Shown here: positions 28,508-40,775 of the stretch, in pieces
Layout: every line of letters starts with the position of its first letter
Numbering within the stretch: position 1 is the first letter of the stretch
NCBI GenBank assembly: GCA_949358305.1
Contig: OX442316.1
Location: 9,424,001-9,488,000, forward strand
Direction of reading: 5' to 3'
DNA: 64,000 nt
Source of the DNA: Strigamia acuminata
Lineage: Eukaryota > Arthropoda > Chilopoda > Geophilomorpha > Linotaeniidae
The notes under the pieces: model-generated
What the model saw: only the letters and a program-made list of their open reading frames with translations
Databases searched by the model: none
Told to the model about the DNA's origin: nothing
Program-made: the position numbers and the translations under genes

Positions 28508-28602
28508 GCATTCAAAAAGTCGTAATTCAAGTATTTTAAGAGTGTTTTTGTTTTGTGATTTTATAAAATACAAAAACACTTCAAACTCGACTTTTTGAAT
28601 GC
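28508..28602. repeat. 95-nt foldback with two perfect stem segments
   Basis: GCATTCAAAAAGTCG at 28508 pairs perfectly over 15 bp with CGACTTTTTGAATGC ending at 28602. Inside it AGTGTTTTTG pairs over 10 bp with CAAAAACACT. The internal gaps are unequal (18 and 7 bases). This looks like a short MITE or a hairpin transcript template; no target-site duplication is evident. Confidence 0.5.
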
Positions 28603-28680
28603 AGCTGGTGTTCTGTATTTCAAATTCGTTTTAATTTTCATTTATTAAATCATTGGAGTGAATACGGCCAGCAAACATTA

Positions 28681-28774
28681 ACAAATACTACTGGTACTAG
28701 CCAATTTCTAACCGCTGCTGTCAATAGCAAATACTACTGGACATTACTAGCTATCTTCAATCGCTGCTGCTAGA
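28681..28774. repeat. Tandem duplication, two 47-bp units
   Basis: Both units begin with CAAATACTACTGG and end in CGCTGCTG plus a short AT-rich tail; they differ at several positions and by a small indel. Function not seen. Confidence 0.5.
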
Positions 28775-28952
28775 TTTCGTACAAAATTGTGATTAAATTT
28801 GAAAAAATTTGAAAAAAACTTCTCTATTTTGTGGAAAATTATAGAAAATTTCTTAAATTATTTCGAATAGTATCAAAACGAATTATTATTGCAGTAAAAT
28901 CAAATCAAATCCTACAGATTCGTTGTTTTGGAACCATTATCGATGTTACTCA

Positions 28953-29117
28953 CTAAAAAAACTCACATTTTACGCAACGAAGCAAACCAGAGCGAATTTC
29001 TACATAGCAGGTCATTGAATCTGGACGTCTTAAAACCACATGTTGCAAACCTCTTTCTACAGGATTAAAGTAGAAGTCACGGAAACCTTCCGAACCTAAA
29101 CCGCGAAACTTTCGCAT
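28953..29117 (-). CDS. Orphan 54-codon ORF or isolated exon, unknown
   Basis: The frame starts at ATG 29117 and reads MRKFRGLGSEGFRDFYFNPV, then continues with HVVLRRPDSMTCYVEIRSGL before a TAG at 28953. Amino-acid composition is balanced, unlike the AT-driven shadow frames around it. A strong donor (T|GTGAGT) occurs at 28967 in phase 1. Splicing to the phase-1 OXR1 exon at 19805 would create a stop codon, so it is not an obvious OXR1 exon. It may be a small gene, an exon of an unannotated transcript or a fragment of a decayed element. I do not recognise it. Confidence 0.3.
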   Translation of the reverse strand: MRKFRGLGSEGFRDFYFNPVERGLQHVVLRRPDSMTCYVEIRSGLLRCVKCEFF

Positions 29118-29254
29118 AACCCAAATTGATCTTCCATTTTGGAAGATTAGCGTGAAAAGTAAACGAAGTGAAGATTCAATTCATCGAGAGACAGTGAATT
29201 AATCTCAACAATTTGAGAGAAATCAAATTTTTAAGTCATTTATTTATTTGTATT

Positions 29255-29320
29255 GCGGATTCCACCGAGTGAATCGAACCCATTAGCGAAGGAGAGAATT
29301 CTTCACCAACAAGCGTCATT
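29255..29320 (-). repeat. Degenerate tRNA-Gly-derived sequence
   Basis: On the minus strand GGTGAAGAATTCTC and GGGTTCGATTC resemble the A-box/anticodon side and the B-box of tRNA-Gly. The acceptor and anticodon stems no longer pair properly, so this is a remnant or the head of a SINE, not a working tRNA. Confidence 0.35.
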
Positions 29321-29566
29321 TCCAATAAAAACCGTTGCCCTTTTGTAATTTTTTTTCATTAAAACAACCTTGTTTTTTTCACAAATGCTCTTATAAACAA
29401 TACGATTTAAATTTCGAGTTTACAAGAGACTTAAACTAACTGCGCACGCCGCTCACGACCTTAAATAAAACTAAATAACCCCTAGACAACACAACCAACC
29501 ATCTTAACCACTTATTGCCACTTTAACTTAAAATAATTTCATTAATATCCGAGGTCTCTTCACCTG

Positions 29567-29651
29567 GGGGCCTGTCCAGGATTTGAACCCGGGACCTCTC
29601 GCAACACACGAAACGAAAATTTCTCACTCATAATCTGCTATGACAAACCCC
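29567..29651 (-). repeat. tRNA-Pro-like pseudogene or SINE head
   Basis: On the minus strand the 3' half GCGAGAGGTCCCGGGTTCAA matches the tRNA-Pro variable loop and T-arm closely, and a 7-bp acceptor stem (GGGGTTT with AGGCCCC, two G-U pairs) closes the molecule. The anticodon arm is enlarged and mispaired (TTCGTTTCGTGTGTTGCGAG), so it is probably non-functional. It lies about 250 bp from a tRNA-Gly-like remnant in the same orientation. Confidence 0.45.
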
Positions 29652-31396
29652 AAAGTTGCACACACGTCATGACGATAATAAATTTAGATTATTTTAATAT
29701 TTACTGAGACCCAAAAACGAATTCCAAGGTCACCAGAATCTTTCCACTAAACGCTGAACTAAAAATAACAAGGGAAATAACCTCAAGTAGAAAAAATGAA
29801 TAAAGCTTTCAATATTATGGTAGCAGGTAGCAAGTCACGCTTCACGGTCGATGAAAGACATAAAAATTACCATATAATCAACGCAAACAAAATTATTTAC
29901 CTACATTTATTATAATTATTTAATTGCTTTTCAATCAGCCCAATGATGATCCCGTGATAAGAATCACGAATCACCTTTATAAAAGAGACTAAAGGGGAGT
30001 TTTAAAGTAAAATTGCGGTGAAATGAGTTAAGAATTAATACAATTAAAGTTTAACTCGTAAAAAGTAGCTTTAATTGTCGATTTAGAATAAAAATAACAA
30101 TTACGAGTGCTTCCAATTTGCGCGAACAATTTTGTTACGTCGTTCCTTTTAAAACAGACGGGCCATCGTTAAAAATGTTAATTCGTAAATTAAATTGCAT
30201 CAAAAGTTGGCGACGAGTTTATAAATTATAAATTACAATTCTCGAAAGTTTGCAAACAGAACAAAAATCCCTTTCAACAATTTGCATGAGTGAGTCAAAG
30301 TGAAATTACAACGTGATGAGTGAGTGGATTTTCATTCCAGCATTTCGCGCCTCGAAAATGTCCAACATCATAAAAGCACCGGTTTTTAAATCCAGCGTAA
30401 AGAATGAAGCGACCATTTCCGCTCACTAAACTTTAAAGCGGAGCCCAATATACGAACAATGTCACCTACATTCTGCATTTTTTAACTTTCTTTGCCATTA
30501 AGCTGATTTCGAGGGAGGAAACCGGTCTGACAGTTTAATGACAGAAAGAAAAAATTATTATTTTATCATTCCTTATGTCAACCCGTCACTTTACTCTTTT
30601 AACGTGCAGCTCCAACACGGCAAAAAAGAAAAATAACAACTGCCATCTAATGTCAAAATTAAAAACAAGTAAACTACCAGCTCGTAGGTGCATTTGTTAA
30701 GTCATTTAAACTTGTTTACATTTTTTAAACCAGTCTAGGTAAGTGTAAAATTTAATACGCACAATTTTACTAAGCCTAGTTACTGCATTCGAAATGAAAA
30801 GCTGACTTTTGCTGCATTAAAACAGCATTAAAACTTTAAATGCTGTGCACATGTGAAAGCAGACTAAATCAGCCACCATTTTTTAAATTAAATCAAGACA
30901 ACCCTCAGTTTACTCTAAATGAATTTTCCAATGTAGTTAGTGGCTTTGCTTTGCAACACCAGCTGCAATAAATCACTTTTGACCTCTATTTTTATAAACT
31001 ACCACAGGTATATTAATGAATTTTAAAAATATGCAGATTGGGCGACCATTGTGTGATATGCCACTTCAACACAAGCCACAAATTGACTTTATTTCTGCCG
31101 TATAGAAATGACTTATGCGTATGCATGTACCTTAGTTCACGCATTAGACGGCAACAATTTTGAAGATTACATAAAGTTGCCATGTGCATGGTTGCCGAGC
31201 AACCCTAGTTTCCACAAGCCTGCGAATTTCACGACATTGAATTTACTGAAAGTTTCAAACAATTAAACTTTTGAAAATAGGCGAAATTGTCGCTGCGACT
31301 CACTTGCTTAGAAGCACGAACTGTCACTTGCCGCTGAAACAGAAATGGTGTTTGCCACTTGTCGCTTCCATGTGAAAATAACAGATGTGCAAACAA

Positions 31397-31775
31397 CAGT
31401 CTGCACCCGGTATTCTGATGCCAAATTCAAATACTAAATTCCATTATTTTTTCACACAAAAACACAAGTGACTAAAATTGTTTACTGCACACAAGTGAAT
31501 TACGTAACCATTAAAGGCTGATTCCCATTGGCAAGCTAAACTACACGTAGTTCAGATTCCTGAACTTCCTGAAACCTTTCTTCCTTGTGTTGTAAGCAAA
31601 AAACAATGCAAAAAGCAAGAGAGAAAGCTTTCTTTGTACTTTTGCTTTTTGCTGTGAATCAGCCTGTTGAACCAGCCTTTATTTCTAAAAAAAATCATGT
31701 ATTTCTTGCATTTGTATGTACGCAGACAATGATTCTTTGATTTGATTTTGGCATCAAGATACCGGGCTCGAACTA
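31397..31775. mobile_element. MITE-like foldback element
   Basis: Imperfect terminal inverted repeats of about 36 bp share the core CCCGGTAT...TGATGCCAAA at both ends. Further inverted segments lie inside: AAAGGCTGATTC against GAATCAGCC, and GCAAAAAGCAA against TTGCTTTTTGC, so the whole element can fold on itself. There is no ORF, and no target-site duplication was recognised. A related single end, with GGCATCAAGATTCCAGG, occurs at about 35,770-35,797, showing that this is a repeated family. Confidence 0.6.
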
Positions 31776-32407
31776 CAAAAGTAAGTCATTTCTGGAACAG
31801 CGTAATCCTTTTCCAAATCTCTTCTACCTTTCAGAGATTTAACCCATTTAAAGTTTTATTACAAACTCCAATGGGATACACAACACATTTAAATTTTCCT
31901 ACCGTTAAATTTTAATTTTCAACAATGCCTCGCTCAAATTTAAACCTAACTTAACCCTAACCCCAGTGCTGTCTCTTTGTTTTATTTCCGTTTATTGATT
32001 ACGTGCAGCAAACAAATCCCCCCCGTTGTGTTGCCACATTTGCGCAATCATTAAAGAGAAAGTTCACCTGGAATAAAAAGTTATAATTTTATCGAGGCTC
32101 CTAACCTCACTATAAACTGTCAAATTCTGAAAAGTTGAACCATTAATCTTAACAAATTTCGGTCCCCAAAGGATCATTATGTCAACAAACACACACTAAC
32201 AAACATTTCCTTTTAACAGCAGCTTTAGTAAACAACTTAATTCATGGAGAATTTCAGACGTCGGTGGAAAATAACTTCCCGAGACGTCTGTCGTTTTCTT
32301 TTGTCGTTTCTTACATGTTATGACTTTCTCTTAAAGAGTGCACAACACATTCCAACCAATCTACAAAAAAACATCAAATTAAAAATCAAAAGAATAAAAC
32401 AACTCGC

Positions 32408-32499
32408 CTGTACCCATATCCATGCACAGCAGCGTAGAGCGGATTCAATGCCAAGTATGGCGGTTCTTCTGGCGTCTCGGATAGGGAACGCAACTCCAT
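32408..32499 (-). CDS. OXR1: Probable alternative first coding exon of OXR1
   Basis: An ATG at 32499 opens a GC-rich frame reading MELRSLSETPEEPPYLALNP and LYAAVHGYGYR. An in-frame TAG lies six codons upstream, which supports this start. The exon ends in phase 2, exactly as needed by the OXR1 exon at 24693, either at a GC donor (AG|GCGAGT, end 32408) or at a weaker GT donor (GG|GTACAG, end 32414). With the GC donor the joined protein reads YGYR-RKKTGQ, parallel to the NRFR-RKKTGQ made by the 27,020 exon. The base composition stands out from its AT-rich flanks. Transcript data would be needed to confirm it. Confidence 0.45.
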
Positions 32500-35400
32500 G
32501 GGCACCGCCACCTATGAGGGGCACCATAGGATAAAATCCAACAACCAACCGTATAAGAACAATGAGAGAAAAACAGGAAAAGCAGAAGTAGACTTAGAGA
32601 AACACAAAGAAAAGCAAACAATCTCAAAGAGGAAAATGATGACAAACTGAGGACAAATCATTTTTCTTTCTTTCAAATTTTGCACTATATATTTAAATTT
32701 TTTTCAACCAATCAATATTATTACCATTAGCAACATTTTACATTTTTCATCTCTTTAATAGACCCTTTAAACATCTAAATGCACAAGCATTGTACCACGC
32801 ATGACTGTCTTGAATGAAAAATTCAATAATGAGCATTTTCTTTAGATGCGTAAAATTCTCTTCGAATTTACTCTAACCCACATATATAAATTTTCCGCCG
32901 TGTTCTGATAACAAGAATTGAAAACTTCAGAAAACTCAAACACAAAACTTTTCACCACCAACGTCAGACAATTGCCATACAATTTCTTCTTCACTCACTG
33001 CAACCTTCAAAACTCCCCCCCATAAAAAAAATCAGAAACGATTTAAAAATTCCTTTTTTATAATTATCTACCACAATCAAACAGGACACCCCTCGTGCCC
33101 TCGTAACTATTGATAAAAAGCAAGTAGTAATCAATCATCTAACTGGACATTTGCTTGCAATTTTTTAAATATACCGTTGAAAGCTTTCAATGTCAAGCAC
33201 ACACCTTTAACAATTTTTTCTCTCTAAAATTACTATAGCACAAACTGCTGCATGTATTGGCACATTCCCACCGACAAATTTTGTAGCAGAATTTCGCTCG
33301 ATAGTTTCTCTAAAACTAATTTTACCGCCACACAAATCAAATTTAATTAGTACTGTACCCAAAACCACCTCACTACACAAGTGTTAATTAATTTTTTAAT
33401 TAGAGGTGACGCAAAAAAACAAACAAATAAAACGAATAATCAAAATAGCACGCTAAATAAATCCAATAACTAAAACAAATTCAATTTCAAATTGAACAGG
33501 TGTGTCTACAATATTATAATCCAAAAATTTTATCTCCTAGACTCGAAAATAAACATAAAATGTTACACCCATAGTCGACCACGAACATACATAAGGTGCA
33601 AGGAGGATTAAACTGGATCATGTCACTTTCCCCACGATACAGTGCAGTACCGGTAATCTTCCATTTTAAAAAAAAAAATAATGTCGATGACGACGTGTGC
33701 CGACATCACAGGTTTTAGGCGGGTACTTTTTGGTTACGTTCAAAAAAATAATCAATACTGCAAAAAAAAACCATCAACACTAAAATTCTTCTTTTGAAAT
33801 ATACAAACGTTTACCGCATTCCAAAATAGAAAGCCAACAGAAACGTTTACAATGTTTCTTTTATTGCAGACTGATGTTCCAGATGTGAATCAGCTGAATT
33901 TTTAGCCAATTTTTTTCTTTTGTTTCAGGATAAAGATAAACCCATTTATCACGAAAACGTGCGAATGTTTCTGCTTCGAATACACCTACTGCATAACTAG
34001 TTATTTTCCCTTCCAAAATGTGACAAAATGAAAAATTGTGATTTATTGCGTGTTGTTTCCCTAGCTATAAACACGCAGATTGATTCAACTAACCCTTCAA
34101 CGCCTGTTATGTCCACTACAATACTACCATCACCTCAATAAAAAAGAAAACTGTCCAGAGTGCCCTCGATACTCAATTGGCAATACGATCCGTGCAATAC
34201 GGTCGGATAGGATCGGCCGCAACGGAAATTCGTGGTTTGCCATTCATTTCATGCGACCACTCCACGAAACTGCTTTTCGTTGTAATGAATTTTCGTTAGA
34301 ACGAGGTCATTTTCCGCTCCAACGTCAGCTCCAGCTATAAATTTAAATCCCGCCAAATCAAGTGCACACGTACGAGAATAAAAAAAAGGAAATAAAAACT
34401 TCACACAATTTTTGCCAAGTCATTGTTAAGTCTTAAAGCAAGTGCTAACGGTTCAACGGGTGTAAAAATCCATACACCTAAACGTCACGTCACCCATAGC
34501 CACGGCAATGCCACGGCAATTTTCTTTTACTAGTTTGCATTGGCCTTTTCCTTCATCGTATCCCTTTGAACTGCACGTTGGCAGCAAATTCTGCACTTGG
34601 ACACAATAGGTTGCGTTATCAGTACGAAAAGCTGTCAGAAAACTTGTAAGGCACCACAAGCGTTTCAAGATAATTCAGACTGAGTGCTACGCTGATGTTG
34701 CAACGAGTTTTATCTCTCTTGCAGACTCACCTAACACGTACGTCTCACTTTAAGCCATTTCGTATTGATTATATGTCCAAATCCAACCGCACAATGGACT
34801 GCATAAGACCAAAATGGATTGAGCGAATATTTGAAAATCGAATGGGTCAAAATAACTTTTTCAATTACCATTGCATTTAATTTTAACACCAAAAAAAAAA
34901 AAAAAAAAATTTAAGTGGAAACTAAAACATCGAAAAATTAAAAAAGACATTAAAAGTGTTGATAAATTACTTGAGCACTTGTAGGAGATAAGGTCATCTT
35001 GCATAGGTTAATGCATCCATCATTTTTCAATATTGTTTGAAGAGCATAACGCATAGATTAAACTTAATACTGCACATCATTCTCCTCAAATTCACCGAGT
35101 AAATATATCACATGTCTGTGTGAAACAAATTGGAAATATTTCTTTATTGCGGAAAATGGTGACAAAAAGATATTTGTCCCGATTCAGTCTGTTTTCGAAC
35201 ATCAAAACGCATTTAACTGCAATTTTAAACGTGCTTTTCGAATGCAGTTGCTGTAAGATAGACCCTAGGATTATATTTTAGTCCTTTTGTGAGTTCTCGC
35301 ACTTTCCGCCATCTTGAATGCTCAACATCTCTCCATCATCAGTTGGAGGGTTTTTTGTACTTTTGACATCGACGCTATTATCGCAAAAGCTCTCAAAACT

Positions 35401-35769
35401 TGACATTTGCACAGATGTTTTCACGGACAAGTTTAAACAGACTTTGTTATGTCAATACTTTTCAAATCCAGCTCCTATTTTTATTCTATTTATGGCATTT
35501 TGCTACTGCTTTTCACGTCAACCGAAGCGAAATTCAGTGTACTTACACTAAAAGTTTTGCCAATTCAAAGTGTACCTTTTTGTCTGTGCAAATGTTCAAC
35601 CAAACAGTTATTTAAAATAAAATCCATTCAAAACAAATAAACGCAACAAAATAAATATATAAAATCTTTTTTGGAGTTGAGTTGACACCAGAAATCCAGA
35701 AACCTTCTGTTCGCTTTCTTCACAGCTTCAAGACAATGAAACATGTATGTGCAGAGAACGATATGCAGT

Positions 35770-35797
35770 TTAAATTTGGCATCAAGATTCCAGGCGC
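35770..35797. repeat. Single end of the same MITE family
   Basis: The segment with GGCATCAAGATTCCAGG and CGCAAAC matches the right terminal repeat of the foldback at 31.4-31.8 kb at most positions. No partner end was found nearby, so it is a truncated copy. Confidence 0.4.
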
Positions 35798-38700
35798 AAA
35801 CTGGAGAAAAGGATTTTTTCCCTCTCTGATATAAGTTGTGTTCATTTTTTCCTCGAGAAAAAAATGAAATCTATTGAGTTCAACTTTCCAAGAAAACTTT
35901 TCAATTCTTTTTTAATATCACTTTTTACGAGGCTAAGACGTAATTGAAAATGTCACAAAAGATGACTTTTTTTCTACTTCCGACGTAGCTGGCAAAAAGT
36001 ACCCAGGAGCAACTACCCTAATCCACAAGAGACTAACGTCATTCGCCATTTTGCAGATCAATTACCAAGACTTAATCATAAATCATCTCTTTTTTAATAA
36101 CACAACTGCAGCTAAAGACGAAATTTTATTATTCACATTGCAGCTGCTGCTGCGTCCTAAAAATCATCTAGAAGTTATTATCTGATTTCAACCAGTGTTT
36201 TAGACAACCTTGAAACCAACGTTTCGCATCCATCTTTAATCCATCTTGGATTAATATAACTAACCATTGCTTTAATGTTGGTTTAAGTGTTGGTAATTAC
36301 ATAAAACTTTAAGCTGAAATTAAAAAATTTAATTATGCTTTAATTAAAACAGTCTATTCATTGCAATATTTGTTGGCATCGATCGAATAGCAAACAGCCA
36401 TTTTGTTGCCATAGGGTGCAATGCAAAAGTATCCAAGAATATCCTCGTTAAGTTATTAATATAATAGCTATATTCGAAAACTATAAAAAAAATATTTAAA
36501 CAAGTCTGTTTAGACTGTAAATTTCAAATGTTAAATTTTGTTTTCTATTTATGTGGTCAGCTTGAGTTTTCTCGATCTAACTTCCAAAATGGCAGCCGAT
36601 TTGGTACGCTTTCAGTCGCAGTGTGCGTGCGCATAAATTTTGAACTACAAAGCATATGCTAAACTAAATTGCAACTGTTCCAAGACGAAGCATTTACACC
36701 TTATTGGAGGTTTCCAAGCTTCCACACCAACAAATATCCAGTCTAGTTATAAGCTCATGACGATTCTCACTTTAATTCTCATTAATTTTATCAGTTCTCT
36801 CGAGGAAATCAGTCCACTCTTTTAATGGATTAGATAAAGTGATGTCTTTTCTAAGCTTCAAACTAACCTCTGAGAATCATGTGACATTTTAACAATGACG
36901 CTCGACTGTTCAACGAGCAATCATCCATCTTGACGCCATGTTTAGTTTTGCACGATTTAATTTTTACTAATCTTGTTTTCAGCCTGAAACCATATTTTTC
37001 ATCATTTACATCAACAAACAACTCAATATTCCATCAGAATTTCAAAATGTATTTTAGAGCTCAATTTTAATCCAATTTAGAAACAACTAAAGGCGATTTC
37101 TTCACTAATTCCCAAACCACATAAATAATAAATTCACTACTCCAGAAACATAAACAAAATGCAGTAATCAATATAATAGCATTATACCCCGCCTAACTTC
37201 ATTTTCTTCAAATAAATTCATTCCACTTATGCTCTATTAACACTTAGCACTTATTTTCTCCTGCAGCATAAATAAATTAAATTATTAAAATGGCTTATTT
37301 GCGTGCAAGCCTTTAAAATTGGTTATTAAACACGCAGAGTTTTTTTGGTTAAATTACACTTCGCAAATTATAATCCAGTAAAACTAAGCTTTCCGGCTTT
37401 CCATCCGTCATCAGTTCCTTATCCGCTCTTCCGCTTTTAATTCATATGTGTAAGACCAACCTTATCTCCTCTGAGAATGTAACTTTCCATGCGAACAGTC
37501 AAGGAAAACACAAATCCCCAATTTTATAAATGAAATACACCAATGGCTGTTGGGAACAGGCAGCAAATCTCTGTAATCTAGCCACACGCTGGATCAATAG
37601 ATCATCAAGTGAAACAAGGTTCTAGTGGTTCCATTACTTCCGTTACATTGGCCCAATTCTGTTATAGAGATAATCAGAAAACCACTTTCATCGACATATA
37701 TTTTATCTTCAAAAACAGAACTACTCCAAAAAGTAAACGATACAAGATGACCTCAAATTTGTGTCCATCTCCTGTCCAATCTTCCCCAATTCCTTCTTCC
37801 TTTTTATTTCCAATCTCCCCCCTCCCCGTCTGCCTTCGACTCGATGTCATCCAAATTTAATTTCAGTGCACCCATAAACAGTATTTAATCTTTAAGCGAG
37901 GAGCTGCCAAAAAATGAAAAGAAAAACTTTCACTGCTACACTTCATTACTAATTCACCCAGAGTAATGAATAATTTACAACAAATCACAACCGAAATAAA
38001 AATATCGGAAAAAAAAATAAACAGTACAATAAATAAATTCAAAAAGAAAGCAGCATTGGACTTGGTCAGTACTTGGATGTGTATCCCATTAAGGTACTGT
38101 TTCTATGACAAGAACATCTGGCACCGAGTTCACCTTTTCAGCGCAGTGCAAACGCAAGGTCCACAAAAGTCATCCCACAGAGCGCTACTTACATGACCCA
38201 ACATCCCAAAGGTGACATTCACGTTATATATTGTCAATTGCAATTCAAATATTTGAATTTTAAATCTTTAAATCATATATCACAGCAAAATCTAAAGATT
38301 TACAACTCGAGTTAAGGAGCATTTTTATTGTCACTTCGGGGTAATGACTCGAGCAAGGTCCCAGAAGTTCATTTCCATCTCCTGTTTTGCCAGGGAAAGT
38401 CTTGCTGCCAAGTAAAAGTGCCCATAAGAGTTTTTTCTTTTCAAATAATCAAATTTCAGCTTTAAATTTATTAGTCCCACAACACACAACTTATCTTAAT
38501 TTTACACAACGACAAAAGCAGTAGTGTTACGTTGACAGCTATTATCCAGCATCAATCTTTATGATTTTTTTTAAAAAAAAATTACATTTTAAGACTTCAA
38601 AGTGAGTTGTCTCATCTCACCTAATAGTCGAGTCACACCTATTAATTTACTCAACCAAGCAAATCCCTATCGAAAACAGCGCAATTTAAATTCAAAATGA

Positions 38701-40775
38701 TGCAAAGCTTCAATGATGGAAACTTCCCAAAGAGAATGCAATTGGAATTCAAAGTGACGACCACATCCCACAGCACACCTGGCAACAAACGAACAATCGA
38801 ACATGTTATTGGCAGATTCAGCCGCAGATACCTCAAAACCACCGTTCAAACAATAATAAATCTCAGGAAATAATAGGAAACAAAGTTTTGTATGCACCGA
38901 TCTTAATTGAATTGAAAAAAAAATTTTTTTTTTTTTTTAGTATTTAGATATTCGACGAAGAGAAATGACTTTCGGTTTGAGCCTTTGCCCCCACGCTCCA
39001 TTTACTCAAATTTATTAACAAATTATTCCGTCCAATTCAAACATTTTGTACTAAAGTGGTTGTTTTTATGTGTGAAAGAAGTGTTTTCAAATTAGCATAA
39101 AACTTACTCAAAAATTCAAAAATCCTGCCAAATCTCTGTAAAACACGATAAAAACATAAACCAAGCTATAATGACCTACTGGAGATTGTTTGACTGCTCA
39201 CCGATCCTAACTGGATTAAAAAAAAAAAAGACTTATTTAAGGAAAAAATGGGAAAAAAATAATCTGTTTCATTTTAACAAATCACCTAATGACAGACATC
39301 CCACAATTGATCCAAAAAACGATACAATTTTAGGCTTTCGGAAATATTTCAGAAAAAACCGAATTGTTTACGGATGCAAAGAAAAATATCAATTTTAACA
39401 AAAAATTAATTTATACAATTCCTGTGGTGAAAACAACAGGAAATAAATGCTAATTAAATAGAGCACGGACCATTATTTTGCAAAGTAGAAATACGATTTT
39501 ACTGCAAATGGAGGTGAGTAACGATCAGGTGGTTGCATCGAGTAATTTGGTATTATTCTATAGTCGTAGACGTCACAATAAAAATAAATAAAACATGCAC
39601 ATATTGAAACAATTTTTCTTCCCTTCATTAAAATTTAAAAACTCTAGAACTAAAATAAAACCCCAAAACAAACACAAAAAAATCATTTATAAAACTATGC
39701 ATGACTTTTCTAGTTCCACAATTTTTCATTACGTATGCGCATACACAAACACTTTTTGCTATTCCTGATTCAGTTGAAATAAATTTCAGTAGAAAAAAAA
39801 AATAGGTCATTTAACCGAACCCACTCAAGAAAATCCACTTTACCAAGAAAAGATACACATACAAGCTTGATAAAAATAACTAAAAGCATCGAGTGGCCTT
39901 ATTCCAGGTAAATAAAATAATGAAAACGTATTAATTCATAAATCATAAGAAAACACCGAACTCCTATTGCAGCATTTACAGCATGTACATCAAAATTAAT
40001 TAATGTGGTAATTCAAAACAAAACAAACAAAAAAATAAGCAAAAAAAAAATAGAAAAAAAAACACCATTTATGAGAAAGATATAAAAATAAAGCACGCAT
40101 TAACCCCCGGTATAACATAAAAGCATGTGTAAATTTCACCGAAATCGGGTTTAAATGATTTCAGCGAAAACGAAATTCCTGATAAGCAATAAACACAAAC
40201 TTACTGCAAAGGAAATGTAATCCCATCCTTGAGTTTATCTTTTAACGATCTCTGCCGTGTTGGGCCTGACATTTTTTTCTCTAGTGTTTACGTTTTATCT
40301 TAGTCTTTGTCCACATTTGTCTTAAAGTTCTAGCGATTTTATCGACACTACATACAAGATGCACTCACTTGTTTTGGTTTCTCACAGGCGTCGACGTTTT
40401 CCGCTGTCAAGTGCCTTAATTGAGAAATGCAGACGTCCGCCTGTGTAATAATACAACAATGCACAGGTTACATAAATTTATAGCATAAAAATCGCAAATT
40501 GTGAACAGCACATTTTTAAACGACTGAGCAGATATAGTACTAACTGGAAATCTGTCGATGCTGACAAGAGGTACAAAACTTTGACCGCCATGCTTGGAAA
40601 AAATGAATGACGTCAATGTCGTTAAATGGTAACTAAGGGACACTAGTGGCTTCTGCTGTTCATTTCAAGCATCAACGTCCGGGCTCCGGTTTGATTGGTC
40701 GGCTGCGTTGGCATTTCAAATCGTTTCAAATTCTAGGCGGGCGAGTTGTTACAGTTCGGTTACAGATGTTATACG

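Larger units (their letters stand above)
27100..40640. other. Long upstream region of OXR1, mostly non-coding
   Basis: This 13.5-kb stretch is AT-rich and holds no complete gene that I can support. It contains one probable alternative first exon of OXR1 (32,408-32,499), an orphan ORF (28,953-29,117), a MITE-like foldback (31,397-31,775) with a related partial end near 35,770, two tRNA-derived remnants (29.26 and 29.57 kb), a tandem pair of 47-bp units (28,681-28,774) and homopolymer runs such as the A-run near 34,890-34,909. Open frames such as 32244-32534 on the plus strand and 34453-34668 on the minus strand have no domain or splice support. Confidence 0.5.

Noticed and set aside
29567-29651. 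Functional tRNA gene
   Set aside because: The T-arm and acceptor stem are good but the anticodon arm is enlarged and mispaired, so only a remnant was called.
32244-32534. 96-codon plus-strand ORF
   Set aside because: Antisense to the better-supported MELRSLSETP exon; no domain.
34453-34668. Cys-containing minus-strand ORF, considered as a small secreted peptide
   Set aside because: No signal peptide, no splice sites in phase, AT-rich flanks; Cys spacing fits no family I know.
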